Below, piece after piece: positions 41,831-56,100 of a stretch of DNA of 64,000 bases. This DNA comes from Apus apus (Eukaryota > Chordata > Aves > Apodiformes > Apodidae). Each line of letters opens with the position of its first letter. Position 1 is the stretch's first letter. A model generated the notes under the pieces. That model was not told the origin of the DNA, did no database searches, and saw only the letters and a program-made list of their open reading frames with translations. A program made the position numbers and the translations under genes. The DNA is taken from contig NC_067286.1 of the NCBI RefSeq assembly GCF_020740795.1, forward strand, positions 987,990 to 1,051,989, in the 5' to 3' direction.

Positions 41831-44113
41831 CTTACAACCAGCCCCTCACTGAAATGTCAGTGATTCTGCTTGGGCAGGAAGAAGATTTGAGTGTTAGGGT
41901 GGCAACAGGACCACAAATGGCATAAAACCTTTAAAACCTTTCTGCTGGGTGGTGGTTGTTCCCACCACACATGTGGAGCAGCACCATGGCAAGTCATTCT
42001 GGCACCCAGAGGTCTGGTCGCATTTCAACCAGTCAAGCCACATGGGAACTCATCCTACCTTGCTCTGGGGAGCCCAGCTCGTCCCATCAGTACCTATTAA
42101 CTACCTTGAGATAAAGAACTGGCTCATTTTGTGGCCAGTCCCACTTCACCCAGGAAGCTGAGCAGCAACTTCTGCCACTGCCATGGAGTCTCCCCCCAGC
42201 TCTGGTCATCAGCCCTGGGCTGACGTGATCAGGTGGTGTAAAGTAAACTGCCCAGAGCTGGGTTTATTAGAGCACATTCCCCCTTCTAGGTATCTTATGC
42301 TAATGCACAAAGAGATCTGGGAGATAGGGACAGTTTGAAGACTGTAAAAGGAAACCAGCAGACAGCAATTAACAGAGGAAAAAATTCACAGGTACCCAAG
42401 CTCAGGCACAGGGACGGGTTTTATTACGCTCAGAGCAGTTGGCAAAACACCAAGTTTCTATTCCTACGTTTATATGAATTTACGTGTGTGTGCATGGACT
42501 TTGGTATCCACCATGAGAGAGCCAAAAAAGGAAGAATTTAAGAGATGACCTACCAAATGCACTTCCAGGTAATTGCCAGCACTGTCTCAGTGCTAAGGAG
42601 CATTACTGTGCCACAAAACAGGCTAGAGGCTGCAAGGTTGAGCCCAAACCACAGGGCACATACCCCTGTGTGGCTGTGCAGTGCCACAGCACATGCACAT
42701 CCCCTGTTCTTTGTCAGGAGAGCTGGATCTCCACAAAATATGTCCCTCAGACAGGCATGCAGGTTTGTTAGAATCAGTGAGAAATCTCTAGAGCCACCCT
42801 CCCCGCAGGGTGAAACTCACTGAGCAAAAGACCACGAATGTTTCCAACACAAGGAATAAAAATGGATACAAGGAGCCCTGAAGCAGAGATAACCAGCCTC
42901 CAGAGGGGAAATCCCAGGTGCCAGGGATTACTCCAAAGTATTCCCCAGGGATTACACAGACCTTAGCCCAAGCTCAGTTAAGAAGAACCTCCATGAGGCA
43001 GCTCTCTCTGCTGCCTGCCAGGGGCAGCTGTCACGCAGCCCACGGCACACACCAAGCACATCCACAGGTCCCCTGGCAGGAAAACCCACCAAAAACACTG
43101 AGAAATTTCTTCCTTCAGGCCAACACCGAGTACTTTAAAGCCATGCCTTTGAATTCTGACAGCCTTACTATGAAGTGAGCAGAGTCCTGCCCAGGCAAAG
43201 CAAAAGGGCAGCCCTGAGCACCCAGCCCGTGGGCAGGTGCCCCTCGAGCTTTTCAAAAGCAAGTAAAAAGCCCAAAGCCTTTGTCTTGGCTTTCCTTCAA
43301 CTCCTGCACTGGAGCAGAGGTCAATACCTTGGATTCCAATACAAAGCATCCCCTGAGATTGTATTATACCTTTTTTGCCTCCTGTCCCGTCCTGTCCCCC
43401 CCCACCCCTTTGCAGTCTGCTCTCAGAGCAGTGCCTGGATATCTCATATTCTTCTCTCATATTATTTATAATTCTCATCTGAAAGAGGAGGTAAAAAAAA
43501 CCTGTGAGCAGAGCCTGTCTGCCCCTCCCCCTCAGCCATCCCAGCAAACTTCTCTCCATCCTCATCCTGCCAGTGGAGCAGCATTCTCCATGATGTTACC
43601 TTTCCCTGTGCAATACCCTCTCCTCAGGGTCCTTTAACAGCTGGCCCAAAGCTCAAAATCACAACATAACAGAAGATCATGGCACTATAAGCACAAAAAA
43701 CTCCTCAGGACACTGACAGTTCAGCCCGTGGCCACAGGGAGCTGCCTGGCTGTTGATGGCCTCTGAGAGACCAGAAAGGCAAAGGCCACACCAGCCCCTG
43801 CTGAAGTGCAGTCCCAGCTTTGCTGGGAAGAGACGTGCTGAAATGCCACAAAGTCTGGAAGGGATGGGGAAGAGGTGGACAGCCTGGGATGGGTCACCTT
43901 CAGAGGTGTCTGAGCCACCTCTCTGAGCTACCAGGGCAGAGAGTGGCAGAAAAACCCAGTTGTGCTCATGGGGCTGCTCTGGTCTGCCCACCCTGCTTGC
44001 TTGCTGCTCAGAGACCCTGAGCCAGAGGTGGGAAGGGCAGCACACACATGGATAAACCATCTGATGGAGTGGTTTCTGGTCACTAAACTCTGTCTCTTCT
44101 GCTTCTGCTGCAG
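41831..44113. other. EPS8L2 5' flank or intron, no feature recognised
   Basis: The stretch was read in all frames. No gene, repeat or regulatory element was recognised before the EPS8L2 acceptor at 44113. Confidence 0.5.
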
Positions 44114-44134
44114 TTGCCTGTCCTGTGAAGCGAC

Positions 44135-44178
44135 ATGAGTCTCAAGGGATCCCTCAACAGCAACCCTGGCTCATCAAA
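44135..44178 (+). CDS. EPS8L2: EPS8L2 first coding exon
   Basis: The start is ATG at 44135 in the context GCGACATGA. It encodes [14 protein letters not shown] plus two bases. The exon begins after an acceptor (CTGCAG ends at 44113), so 21 bases of 5' UTR precede the ATG and a non-coding exon lies upstream. The donor GTAAGG starts at 44179. The N-terminus differs from human but joins to the shared NGS motif. Confidence 0.8.
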
Positions 44179-47100
44179 GTAAGGATCTCCATGGTGGGCC
44201 TCACTGCTGGCCCCACACTCCTTCCTACCACCCAGGGGCATCTCCAGGTGGTCCCACTTTCCCTTCATGTCCCTGTTATTTGTTTCACCCTTCCTGGGCA
44301 CCTCACAAGCTGTAGACATAGCCAGCACAACTGCCTCTCACCTCTCATGCCCTGCATGCTGTGGCTTGTTAATGCCACTTCATGGACAGAGAGATGAGAG
44401 GGGCACTGGGAGCTCCTCCACCTGCAGCTTGGGGCTCACAGCAGCCCACAGCTTCCTGATGGAGCCAGAGCCACCAGCTCTGTCTCCCTCCTTCCTGCAT
44501 GCTCCTTGTCTCTGGAGAGCAGGGTGTAAGTGTATAAGCACCATGAACCACTGCTTGCCCTCAGGGGGACATGGTGACAGAGCAGAAAGGAGCCACTGGG
44601 CACCCACTGGCTCATTGCACCCTGCACAACAGCCTGACCACAGTATCTGAAACCTAGAGGTCCTGTTTTGATCCTCCCCTGCCAGGCCTGAGCTGGAGAA
44701 ACATTACCTGCTGGCTGTGCACAACCCAGGCACAAGGGGATGGCCCTGCAGTGGGTGTCACCCACCCTTAGAGACCTGACACCCCAAAACTCAAGTGCTT
44801 AAACACAACTATGCCCTTCTGCATTTTTACATATGACCATGTTCTACACCTGCCTTCAAGGAGGACATCTCAAAAGGATCCATTAACGAGAAATCTTAAC
44901 CTTGGCACTTTCACTGCCTCAGGTACCACACAGAGGGGTCATTTACCTGCACTGCCCCCTGTAACAACCTCATTTATGGGTCACTGGGAGCTGCTGTCCC
45001 TAAAACAGCTGCTCCAGAAGCCACCACATCCTTCCAGGGGACACAGGGTGTGAAGGTAACTCTAGTGGGGACAGGCCCAGACGGGCTTCTCTGTCTCCTG
45101 TTTCTGGCTGCTGGGTTTAGTGACACGTGCCCACGGTGTGGATAACAGCTTGGGTTGCAGCCAGAGCCACCAGCACAGTCAGAGAAGCAAATGCTTTTCC
45201 TGGCAATTCCAAGTGGTACCACGTCTGATGGACGTGAGGAGGAGGGCAGGGCTGGTTCCCCTGGGGATGGCTGCAGGGTTGCTGTACTGATGAGCTGCAG
45301 TGTGAAAGCAGGTGTTGGAAAGATCCAAGAGCTGATGGGTTATTGGTACCTTCCTTCTCTTGCAGTGGCAGCATGGGCAGAGCAGACGGAGCTGCCAAGC
45401 TGAGCGCAAAGGACCTGTATGGTGAGTCGTGCCCACAAGCACATCTAAGGTTTCCTACAGCAAAAGCAGCTCTGGAGATCTGGATGTGGCTGTTGGGGAG
45501 TTTCGGGCTGGAAGTCGATCAAAGCCACGTGAATCCAGACCTCCACACGCAACAGGTTGGGCTGGCATGGCAGCAAAAACACAGCTCACCTCTGTGCCAC
45601 CACCTGGAGACAGCTGTGATTTTGGGGAACAGATAAACTTCCTGTCACACCCGCCCAGATCCTCTCCAGTTATGTTAGCAAGATAACCTGATAAAGGGCC
45701 TAACAAAAGAAAGGCTGTCCCCAGCAAGTTAATGATTATCCTCTTCTAACTACTCAGTGAACCACAAAAACTCCAGTGCCCTTTGGCTCTTTGGAAGGGA
45801 ACAGGCAGGATGGGTGCTGGTGCAGAGCCTGAGCTGCAGCTTGGTTACAAACCAGCCCAGCTCCAGAGGAGCCACAGAGAACATTGAGGCATCAATACCA
45901 GTTATTCCTGATCACAGCAGCTCTCTTAATGTATCCCAGGTGAAGAAGACCTGGCCTGTGGGGTGGGCAGGACAAGCAGAAAGTCACTGAGATGTCACCT
46001 CCCTCAGTCACTCCCTGGAGAAAAAGATGGGGCTTTGTCTGGGACAACACTAGTGACTTTTGGGGAGTCCAAGCCTGCAGACTCTCCCACCTGAGCTGTG
46101 GATTTGCCTGGTTGATGCTTTCTTTTTGGGTGCAAACAGGCCATGTGTGCCCCTTGTTGGAGAGCTTATACTTGATCAGAAATCTCTTTGTCCCTGGGAA
46201 GGGACTCTGGGTGCTGCAGGTGTTTTGGCTGGAGGTTTATTGGTGCGGAATGGCCCAGAGCAGTGTCCTACAAGTGACTTGTCTTGCCTGGGGAGAAGTG
46301 AATGCTGGTGGGAAGGTGGGGGCTCTACTTAATGGATGAGTGCTAAACAAAGTCATTGTTGAGGTTGATTAGCTGCAAAGAATTGAAACATGGGGATTCA
46401 AGTAGAACAGAAATTTGGTGTTACTGGCATTTTGCTACTGGCCTTGGATGCTGCACGATGGGCAGGTGCCAAGTGGGGGTTTGAACGGTGGGAGTCGCTT
46501 GTCTGGAGGTGAAAGGACACATGATAAGCCTAGAAAGAATCAAGAGGATGAGATGTGGAAATGCTTGGGTGCTGCTCCACTTTGCACACAGGACTGCTAG
46601 TTCAGATCAGCTCCTCCAGCAGCAGCACTGCTGCTGCTGTGCACTGAACGCTGCTGTGGGCCTGGCCAGGGGCAGCAGGAAATAGTTGCCAGGTAAACAG
46701 AGAATCATAAAGAGACCTGTGAAAATGAAACTGAGAGCTCAAAACTGCGCTGGGAACATGGCACGTGTGCAGGGTGGCACCCAGGGGCAGAGGCAGCCCA
46801 AGGCTCTGAACTGTCAGGGTGTTGGGGTGGGATCTAACCAGGAGCTCCAGGTTGGCTTGGTGCCTCAGCACCAGCCCCCACCACCAAGGCTGAGAAATTG
46901 TCTTGGAAACAAACACCATTTCTCAAATAAGTCCTTTTCAACACCAAGTTCCATCTTTTACGTTTTTACACACCCCAAAAAGCAAATTTCACCAGGGATG
47001 GGACCTCTCTGACTGGATTCCAGCAAACCTTAAATGGGGACTGTAAATCCATTGGCCAAACCCTCAAGAGGGACATATCAGCTGCCAGTTATTTCCCTGC

Positions 47101-50100
47101 CACTGCTGATTTCCAAGGGCTCCAGTAATTCCCAGTGTGAATAGGTGGCTCAGCCAGCCCTGCATGAGGACACCCACAGGGGTTTTGCTTGGCAGAACTT
47201 GAAACCTGCTCCACTCATGCAGGGAGCCTTTGTCACAGGACACTCAGCATCTGTCAAACCAGTATTCACACTCAGATCCTCCCTCCCCCAGCATTAATTT
47301 CTGCTGTGAGCTGGCACACTCGGGGGTGGAAGGCAGGCAAGAACTCAAATTCCAGGGAGAATTATGTTTCATAACAAAACAAATCACATCAAGCCAAGCT
47401 GGCCTTGCTTATGTGATTATGATGCTGCTAAGGGATGTTCAGAGCTTACAGGGCTCTCCACACTTCCATTTCCCCCCCGTGTGAGCAGGCTGGGCCCTCA
47501 GCCTGTACATGCTGCCAAAGAAAGGAGTGCAACAACTCCCAGATTCCCAGCACACAGAGATCTCCTGCATTTAAAGCCCACTGGGCAAGGTACACACATG
47601 CTCCAATGCACACAGATGGCTAAAGATCATCCCCAGGTGAATGAGGCCTTAGTTTTACCTTTCTTAAGATGTTTCTTCTGCAATAGGGTGAGTGCCTCTG
47701 GCCACAGGGGATGGGAGGAAGGAAGGCAGGTGCTGAGCCAGCAGCTCGGGGACTTGGGCTCTACATGCAGGCCCAGTCTGAGCCCTCATTACTGGCCTAA
47801 CACAACTGGAGTGCCAGCTGCAGGGACATGACTGCTGTCTGAGAGCCAAGGTGTCCCCAGCATCCACAGGGATTTACTGGCAGTGTTAAAGCCACCTCAG
47901 GTGAGACTCTGGGGAGGGATAAATAAAAGCATTGTGGCGAGGCTGAAGCTGAGCAGCAGCTCCAGGCTGTGCAGAGAAAGCCAGCTGGATGACAAGTGGG
48001 GATATGCTCTGGGGGATTCAAAGACACAGAGTGACACTCACAGGGCCACGTAGGTCTGCACAGGACACAGCTTCACAGCTTGTGAGGGGTAGGAAAGGTG
48101 GCTGCCCTAGTGTCACCCTTGGCCTACTTTAATTGCCCTTATCATCAAGTACCTGGCATGGCACCGTGTCTCCTTCACTGTGGGGAGCACAGAGGGGTGC
48201 AGAGAGATAACCAAAGTCACTGGGGAGTTCTGCAAAGAAATTGGCTTAAAGCCCTGAGATATCTTCCTCTACCAGAGCTTGTCAGAGCTGGGTACACTTT
48301 CTAGATGCTCAGCTGTCCTTGGTGGAGCTTCCTGGCTGTCATGGGAGCAGGACACTCCTCCTTTCCTACCCCCTTAGCAAAGCAGCATCACATTTGCTCA
48401 GCTCCATGTTCTGGAAGAGTCTGTGGCTGCCTGCAAAGAGCGAGCCCCAGCTCCCTGGCAGCAGGGGGAATGGCTGGCACCTATCATGTTGCCACCTTCC
48501 TCCATGCACAGCAACCAGCTGAATAAATGTTAATGCACCCCATAAATAAATTAAGCTGCTTCTCCGCTTACTGGCGTCCGTTCTGAACCTAGATGAGAGC
48601 CTGGGGGTGGAAACCACTGTGGCTCTGGCAGAAGCCAAGGGAAGGGCTGGAAAGAAGGGTTTCTGCACAGTGCTTCCCACAGTGGGCTTCTTTCTGTGGT
48701 GACACCAGCTGGACTTCTGCAGGTGTTCATCTGGGCTGCTTTCCTAGTTGCTCAGTCTCTTGTGAGGGGTTAGGCAGCATAACCAGGAGAAGCTGCACAG
48801 ACTCCAGGACAGTTTAATGGCTCCAGTGGATTTCCTGGGGGGCTGTAGGAAGGCAGTGGCTCTGCAGCAGGGCTCAGAGCAGCCCATTTCTGTTTGGCTG
48901 TCCTGTCTGTCCCTGCCGTGCTCAGCTGCTTTCCAGCACCTCTGGCCAATTCCATGCATGTATTTGCTTGTCACTGCAAATGCAGGGACACAGAAGTGCC
49001 CAAGAGACCTGAAATGTCTTACATCCAAACCTGTGAGACCCAGCCAGTTGCCTCCAACCTGGCCACCCCATCCTTTACAAGCTCATTTCTGGGAAAGACC
49101 TAAATTTGTTGGGATACAGGACTGGGAAAAGGGATTTTGGAGCAAGAGAAACTGCCTGTGGCAGGAGTTAGGCTGGAGAAATGTGGCGCTCAGCAGCCAG
49201 GATCACTTGACACTGCACAGCCTTGTAACCCAAGAAAGGCTTAGGTGCTGTAACCAGACACATGGCACCAAGACAAAGAGAAGAGCCATTCCTGTAGCCC
49301 TGGACAGGTGTCACCTCCTTGGGGAGCTATGGGGACAGGAGCCACCACAGGTAATGGCTGCACCCAGGAGCCACTGGCTAGGCAGAAGTTTTGCCATCAG
49401 AGTTGACAGCAAAGGAGCAAATTATGTTTAATGGTCACAAATCAAGTGCTTGGGGTCTGCACAGACCCTCCCTGTCTCCCAACAGGGGTCTCCTCCCCCA
49501 CTGCTCCCTTGCTGCCATTTCAGCTTCTTTCTTCACATCCCCTTTTCCCACCCGAGATTCCAGCTTCAGATTACCCCGGCTCCCCTCCGACCCTGCGTCG
49601 TGGGTGACCCTTTTATTCAAAGCCTTGGACACTTAATACTCCAACTGGAGGCAGGGCTGGAAGAAAATCAGGAAGCCAGAATTCCTGTTGATTCCTTTTC
49701 TCCTTGCATGGAGTTAGCTGCTCGGAGCTGGTTCAGAGGAACATGGAAATGGGTTGTTAGATGTGCACAAGTACCTTGGGAACAGACGTTTGTTGGTTCA
49801 TGGCAACAATGAGAAACTTTTAATTACGAGGCTTTTGGTCCTCAAGTAAAGCAAATTAATTGGTTTATTTAATTAAATCAAAGTTCCTCCACTCTTACTA
49901 AACGTATTCTGACATTCAAACAATGTCATTACCAGCCATGGCAAGGTCAGAAAACACCACTTTGGATTGTCTGGTGAAAAATAATTTGGCTCATTTCTTC
50001 CAGCTCTGGTTGTAAACGAAAAAAAGGAACAGCTCCAGCCCTGAGCTTCCCCTGCAGCTCCTCAGGACCCTGATTTTCTTCCTCGGGAAGGCCCTTAGTT

Positions 50101-53100
50101 CCTGCCCAGCACAGAGTGCTGCAGTCCACGCTCCCTGGCAGGCTGGACACAAGCACACAGTGTTTCTTGATGTCCTCAGTCCTTGCACAACCCAGAAGCT
50201 GGGCCAGGGTTTTATTTGCTCTACGAGAGTGGGTTGTGTCTTCAGCTAATAAGAGAGGAATGTGAGCACTTGGGGCTGAGCTAGTGGCAAATATTAAACA
50301 TGTCAAGGAGGAATTCAGCCCCCTGACACCTAGCAGCAGCTGCTGACATGCCACCAGGGGAGCAGCCACTGCCCATTCAGACCTCTGGCTGCCTCCAGCC
50401 TCAATGAGAGCCTGTTCATTCACTTCAAGAGCTTCTAGAGCACATACCAACGTGCCACCCATGAGTGACAGCTGCCCTAAGCTAAGATTTCCAGTGTCAC
50501 AGCCACCCGTACAAGCTCTGAAAGTCCCATGGTGCTACCAGGAAAACCAGGGGACTTGATGCTTCCTAAGAAACTGCAAAGATGCTTCTAAAAATGGAGC
50601 TCTCCTGGCCTTGGGGACCCCTGAGCAGGAGCAGAGGCAAGGTATATGGACCTGCAGATGTCTCCATGCTGAAAGCTCAGATGCAGCAGTGCCTGAAACC
50701 AGCTCCTGGGCTAACCCTGCAGGACCTGGAGCATCCTCCTACCCAACCAGGAAGCAGGAACCTGGGGGATGGGCAGAGCTGTGTGACCACAGCTGTGGGG
50801 TCAGACTGCCAGCTCAGACCGGGCTCCTGCTCAGCTCTGGGGATGGAGGCTGGATCCTAACACTGCTTTATCACCCCAGCCCAGCACATCTGTATCCTCA
50901 TCACTAGCAGAGAGAGGCATCTGCTGCTCTGCTTCTCCTCTGGAGGGCTGTGTCCTAACCTGTTAGTTTGGCACAGAAAATAGCTCCTGCTGCACTGCCA
51001 GGTTACTATAAACAGCACATGCACTGCTAGATGATGTGTAGATAACAAAGAACTGGCAAGCTCCAGAAGGCAACAGCCAGGACCTTCCTTAGGCTGTTCT
51101 GATGGATGCAGAAGCCAGGGAAGTCACAGGGATGCAGGGAATCAAGGAGAGTACCTTGGTCTGGTACTGCCAGTGAGAACAAATCTAACCCCACAGAGCT
51201 TTGGTTCCTCACAGGCTGCTTCACACACAACTTGTCCATCCCCCCTGTCCTCTGCTGTGCCTTCTGCCCAGCAACGGCTGGAAACAAACACGGGGAGAGA
51301 GGGGGAGGATGAGGGAGGATCCCATGTGATAAAACTCACCAATTAATCAGAGAAGGATGTGGAGGGAAGGCAGGGGAGGCTGGTACAACTGGCTGCACTT
51401 CTTACAGAGGCACCTGCTTACACCACAACTGACTTTGGCCCCGGTGTACGGCACAAGCACCAGCGAGTTTCTGTTGAGAGTTTGTTTGGAATGTAAATGG
51501 ATGGAGAGAGATCTTGGGACTGAGCTTTAGGATCCAGCCCGGGACCCCCCTGCAGCTCAGCATAGCACCTGCAGGGAAGAATGGCTCCAATTCTCCCCAA
51601 ATTATTCCTCCCCCAAGTGATTGCAGCTGAGCTGGCCCAGCGGGCAGAGCTGTTCCCGCCAGCCGATCCCTCCTGCGCACAATCCGCAGGGAGCCCTCAC
51701 AGCCACGTCCCGACTCCCTGCTAGAAAGGGTGTTGCCTGGAAATGGGGAGGGAAATTGGCAGGAAAGATGGGGTTTGGCTTCCTGGACCAAGGTGCTAAC
51801 TCCATCCCCCCAGGATGTGCAAACCTGCTCTCCTACTCCCTCATTTATTACTCTTTCATCCTTTTCACTCCATAACAAAAAGCCAAAGAGGACACTCTCC
51901 CTTCCACCTTCCAGCCAAGATTTTAGCCTCCTCACTGGGATTTCAGCCCAGCACCCAGTTTTGAGTCCTCGGATAAAATCCACCTTGCTCCCTCTGCAGT
52001 GGTTTGAGCTTTTCCCATTTCCTCGTGTGGCCACTGGTGCCAGTGGGAAACAGGATTCCCACAGCACTGCTCATCCATAAGATACTGGCAACAGAGAACA
52101 TCCCTGCAGTTTCCCTCACACCTCTGGGTCCAAGGCAAGATTAAAGCCAAATTGTTCAATGAAAAAAAAACATTTATTGCCCCTGAAAGGAGCATCTTAG
52201 GGTTCACTCGGCCTTAGAGGCAAGAGATGAGACAATCCAATGAATTGTGTGTGTCCTACATGGCATCCATGCCCAAATCATGCAGAATTTCCTGGATCCC
52301 CCACCCCAGTCCTACAGAAAGCGTTTGGGCTCAGCAATGGTGTGACTGTGAGTTACCCAGCACAGCTCTTGAGGCCACCACAGCAGAAGGCACCTGCCAC
52401 CTCCCTCCAGACAAGCCAGGATCCCCACACTTTGAGAGAGTTTTTTTGCTGCCAGACACCAAAAGCAAGAGACAAAGCTGTGTTGTTTTCCCATCTCTTT
52501 GGCCCTCTTGGCAGACAGAAGGGTGAAAGGACAGTGGTGGTCACTGTGGGCTCATGGCAGCTTTTAGCATGTTGGGATGTTTGCTGCACTAGTGCTAGAG
52601 CCCAGGAACTCTCCCTGCCCTTCATAGCCCAGCTCGTGCTCTATCCAGGGTCCTCTGCCTCTGCAGCTTCTGAAGGGCACGGCAGAACCTAACTCAGGTG
52701 CAGGTTGGTGTCCAGCCTCTCACAGCAGCTGCCACCTAATCTGGGGAGGAATCCTGTATTCCTGTCCTGCTTATTTATTGCACAGGGTTTATGCAAATTC
52801 TCTGCCTCCTGGGGCCAGGCAGGGGGTTGGATAACACCCCACAGAGCTGGGGCCTTCTCTGTTGCAAGAGCTGTAGAAATGCAAAGTGTCCTTATACCAG
52901 AGGTGTCAGATAAACCAGGAGGAAATTAGCTACTGCTGCTAATAAGCCAGCGGTCATTAATGCAAAATTAAGCAGAGAGAGGAGGGGGCTGTGCAGAAGG
53001 GCAGTGGGAGAGCCACCCAGGACAAGTGACCTGTCTCCTGGAGTGTTTCTTGGCCAAAGGAGTTCAGCTCCAACATAAGGGCAGGCTAAAGGAAAGCTGA

Positions 53101-56100
53101 GGAGGGGCCTTCACCAGAGAGGGCAGTGACAGGACAAGGGGCAAAGTTTTAAATTGAAAGAGGAGAGATTTAGATTAGACATCAGGAAGAAATTCTTCAC
53201 CATGAGGGTAGGAAGGCACTGGAACAGGTTGTCCAGGGAGGCTGTGGAAGCCCCATCCCTGGAGGTGTTCAAGGCCAGGTTGGATGAGGCTTGTGCAGCC
53301 TGGTCTAGTGGGAAGTGTCCCTGCTCAGAGCAGGGAGGCTGGAACCTGATGATCTTTAAGGTCCCTTCCAACCTTCACCATTCTGTGATTCTATAAAGGA
53401 TCCCCCCTCATCCACAGAGTCAAACACAGTCTCCCTGCAGGCATCTTTCTGTGGCACATTCAGCCCAGCAGGACCAGAGCCAGGTTTAAGCCCAGGCATC
53501 CCACAGCAAGGTCTGCAACGTCTCACCACACTGCTTTGAAGTAAACCAGCAAAAAACCCCCTTTGTTCTTGTAAAGTCCCCACGCTTATCAGCTAGATGT
53601 GGCCTAAGACTGACCACTTAGTCATTTGCAGCCTGGGTCTTTATTTCTTCCTGTGTTTAAATCAAAACTAAATGTGAGGAAAGAAGATTTCGGCGTCCTG
53701 GCACCCTGCTGTCCCCGGAAAACCCGGCTGTTTTTAGGCTGCGCAGTTATATTTGCAGATGCCAGGAGGAAACACAAAAATAAAAGTTTCCATGGGCGTG
53801 GGGGCCAGGTAGAAGCCAATGAGACTGAAGGGATCTCAGGAGAAGGAACAAGCAGACCTCTTAAAGAAAGGGACAGGAAAGAGAATATGCAGAAACACCC
53901 CCTTTCTCACCCTGGGCGGCTTCTGGGATGGCATCCTGAGACAAAGTACAGGCACTTTGCTCTGGTTCTGCAGCTTTTAAAGGTAATGCAAAAATGCCCC
54001 CAGGGAGAATCAACAGAGGGAGGGGAAACATCTGCATTTTCTCCCTGGCCTGGAGCTTGCTTCTGTGGCTGGAAAAAGCTGCAATTGGCTAAAGGGGCCT
54101 CTGGCTTAACCCTGAGGGCAGGTGATAGGAAGCAGGGGCTTCGCAGAGCTCCGAGGTTCCAGCAGGTCCCCCAAGATTTCCAGACATTTTCTGAGGTGTG
54201 TGCAGAGATTTCCCCTGACCATGACACCTGCAGCTTCTCTGAGCTTGGAGGATGGGGCAAAGGCACCAGAGGGGACCCCAGAAAGTCCGTAGTCAACAGC
54301 TGCAGCCCTGACCATTGCAATAGATCTGTGGGCTGTTCTCCTACCGGAAAGCCAGGCTGGTCCAGGCTGCTTCTCTCCTGCCAGAAAGCCAGCCCAGAGA
54401 CTGGTAGACTGTTCTACCAGAAGAAACAGCCCTACCTTAGCCTCCCTCTGACACCCTCATCCCTCCACTGTATTTTCCCCTCCCTGGGGCCCACCAGCTC
54501 CTGACTGGTTCAGCACCCTTCCTTCCAGGGCTGGAGACATCTGCCTGTCCTAATGTAAAACCTCTTTATTTTCAGAACAACCACTTCAGCCTTTTCCACT
54601 CCCTTCTAAAAAGGAGGGAATGGGATGTCTTAAAATCCCAGTTTGTCTCCACTGCACACAGATGGGGTGTTCTCATTTCCATTAGTGTCATCTATTTACA
54701 CAAGAACTGCTCAGTGAGGAAATTGAGGTTACCGAGAAAAAAAGAAAGTTCCTCACATCAGACATGAATCCCTGGGGTGTGTGTTGCCCTGTCCCCTCTT
54801 CCAGACCTTGCCCCAGATTTGAAGTAGGACAGACTGCAATTAAAACACCCAGCAAACAGAAAATGCCATTGACCCTTCAATGCGAGCCTAAGGTAGGAAG
54901 TGGCCGTGCTGAAATATTAATTTACTCAAGGTCACTCTGGAAGCTGATGGCTGAGCAGGGAGCTGTGCTGGGTGTCTGAGGTCTTTCCCCACAAACTATC
55001 CTTGCTCCACCTTCAAGTTGGTGCTGCTGGTGTAGAAGATCTGCAGTCTCTGCTAAAGCCTCTCCCAGTGTGCAGAGGCATTACATAAATGAGTTGTACT
55101 TGTGACCAGCTGCCACTCCAGGGCTACCAGGAATCAGCTGCAGAGGCAAAGCACACTGCTGTTTTCAGTCACAGAGACACAAGGTGCAAAGTACTCAGGC
55201 ATCCTGCCAAGCTGATGGCACACCTGGGGCTTCAAGACTGCCAGAGAAGTGTTAAAAAGCATCAGAAATCAGTTTGAAATCAGCTTCCATCCACCCCTGC
55301 CAGGCTCCCAGTGCAAGCAGCAGCATCTCTTTTCGTGTCTGCTGTCCATTCAGTGTGCTCCTGCCCCACAGACAGCTTTGCTGCCACTGCTCAGCCCTGA
55401 GTCTTCAGAGAAGTACCAACAGGAGCTCAGTTTAAAAACTCTTCTCTGTTGGCTAAGGAAAAAGGTGAAAATCCTGCTCTAAATCCCAAGGAAAGCAGCC
55501 CTTCAGGCCCAAGCTTGTTGTGGAGGGACATCTGCTGGCACTGCCCAGGGCCACTCTCATCCTGCTTCCACAGAAGCCAAGGAGAAATAAAAACATGATG
55601 GAGATGTGAGGGAGGCTGGGGAAAAGTCATGAGCCAAGCCTCAATCCCCCATCCCAATCCACTGTCCCTGGTGCCTGACCAGCACACTTTGCATCCCCAA
55701 ACCAGGGCAGGTCACAGAAGTGAGAGCAAGAAACTCAGCAAGAAACCAATGCAGAAGTCCTGCAGCCTAATATACCTGAGAGGTTTGAGCTCATTCAGCC
55801 ATCACCAGCTTTGATCCACCCTCCCCACCAGCTCTGATTTTAGGACAGCCAAAGAAACCTCAAATTTCCACTCAGTGTGAGCTAAATCCAAGTAACCTGG
55901 AACAGGAGCAGTCACAGAGGCTGGGTGAGTTGGCTCAAAAACTGATCCCACTCTAGGCAGGAAAATTCAAGGCATGAAGCTGCATGTCACCTGCAGGGAC
56001 ACACAGGCTGGTGAGGAAGGACATTGGCAGCAATCCTGGCAATCCATGCCAGGGAGACATATCCCCATAATGCACCTCAACTCCTGTCAGCTCTCTGGGA

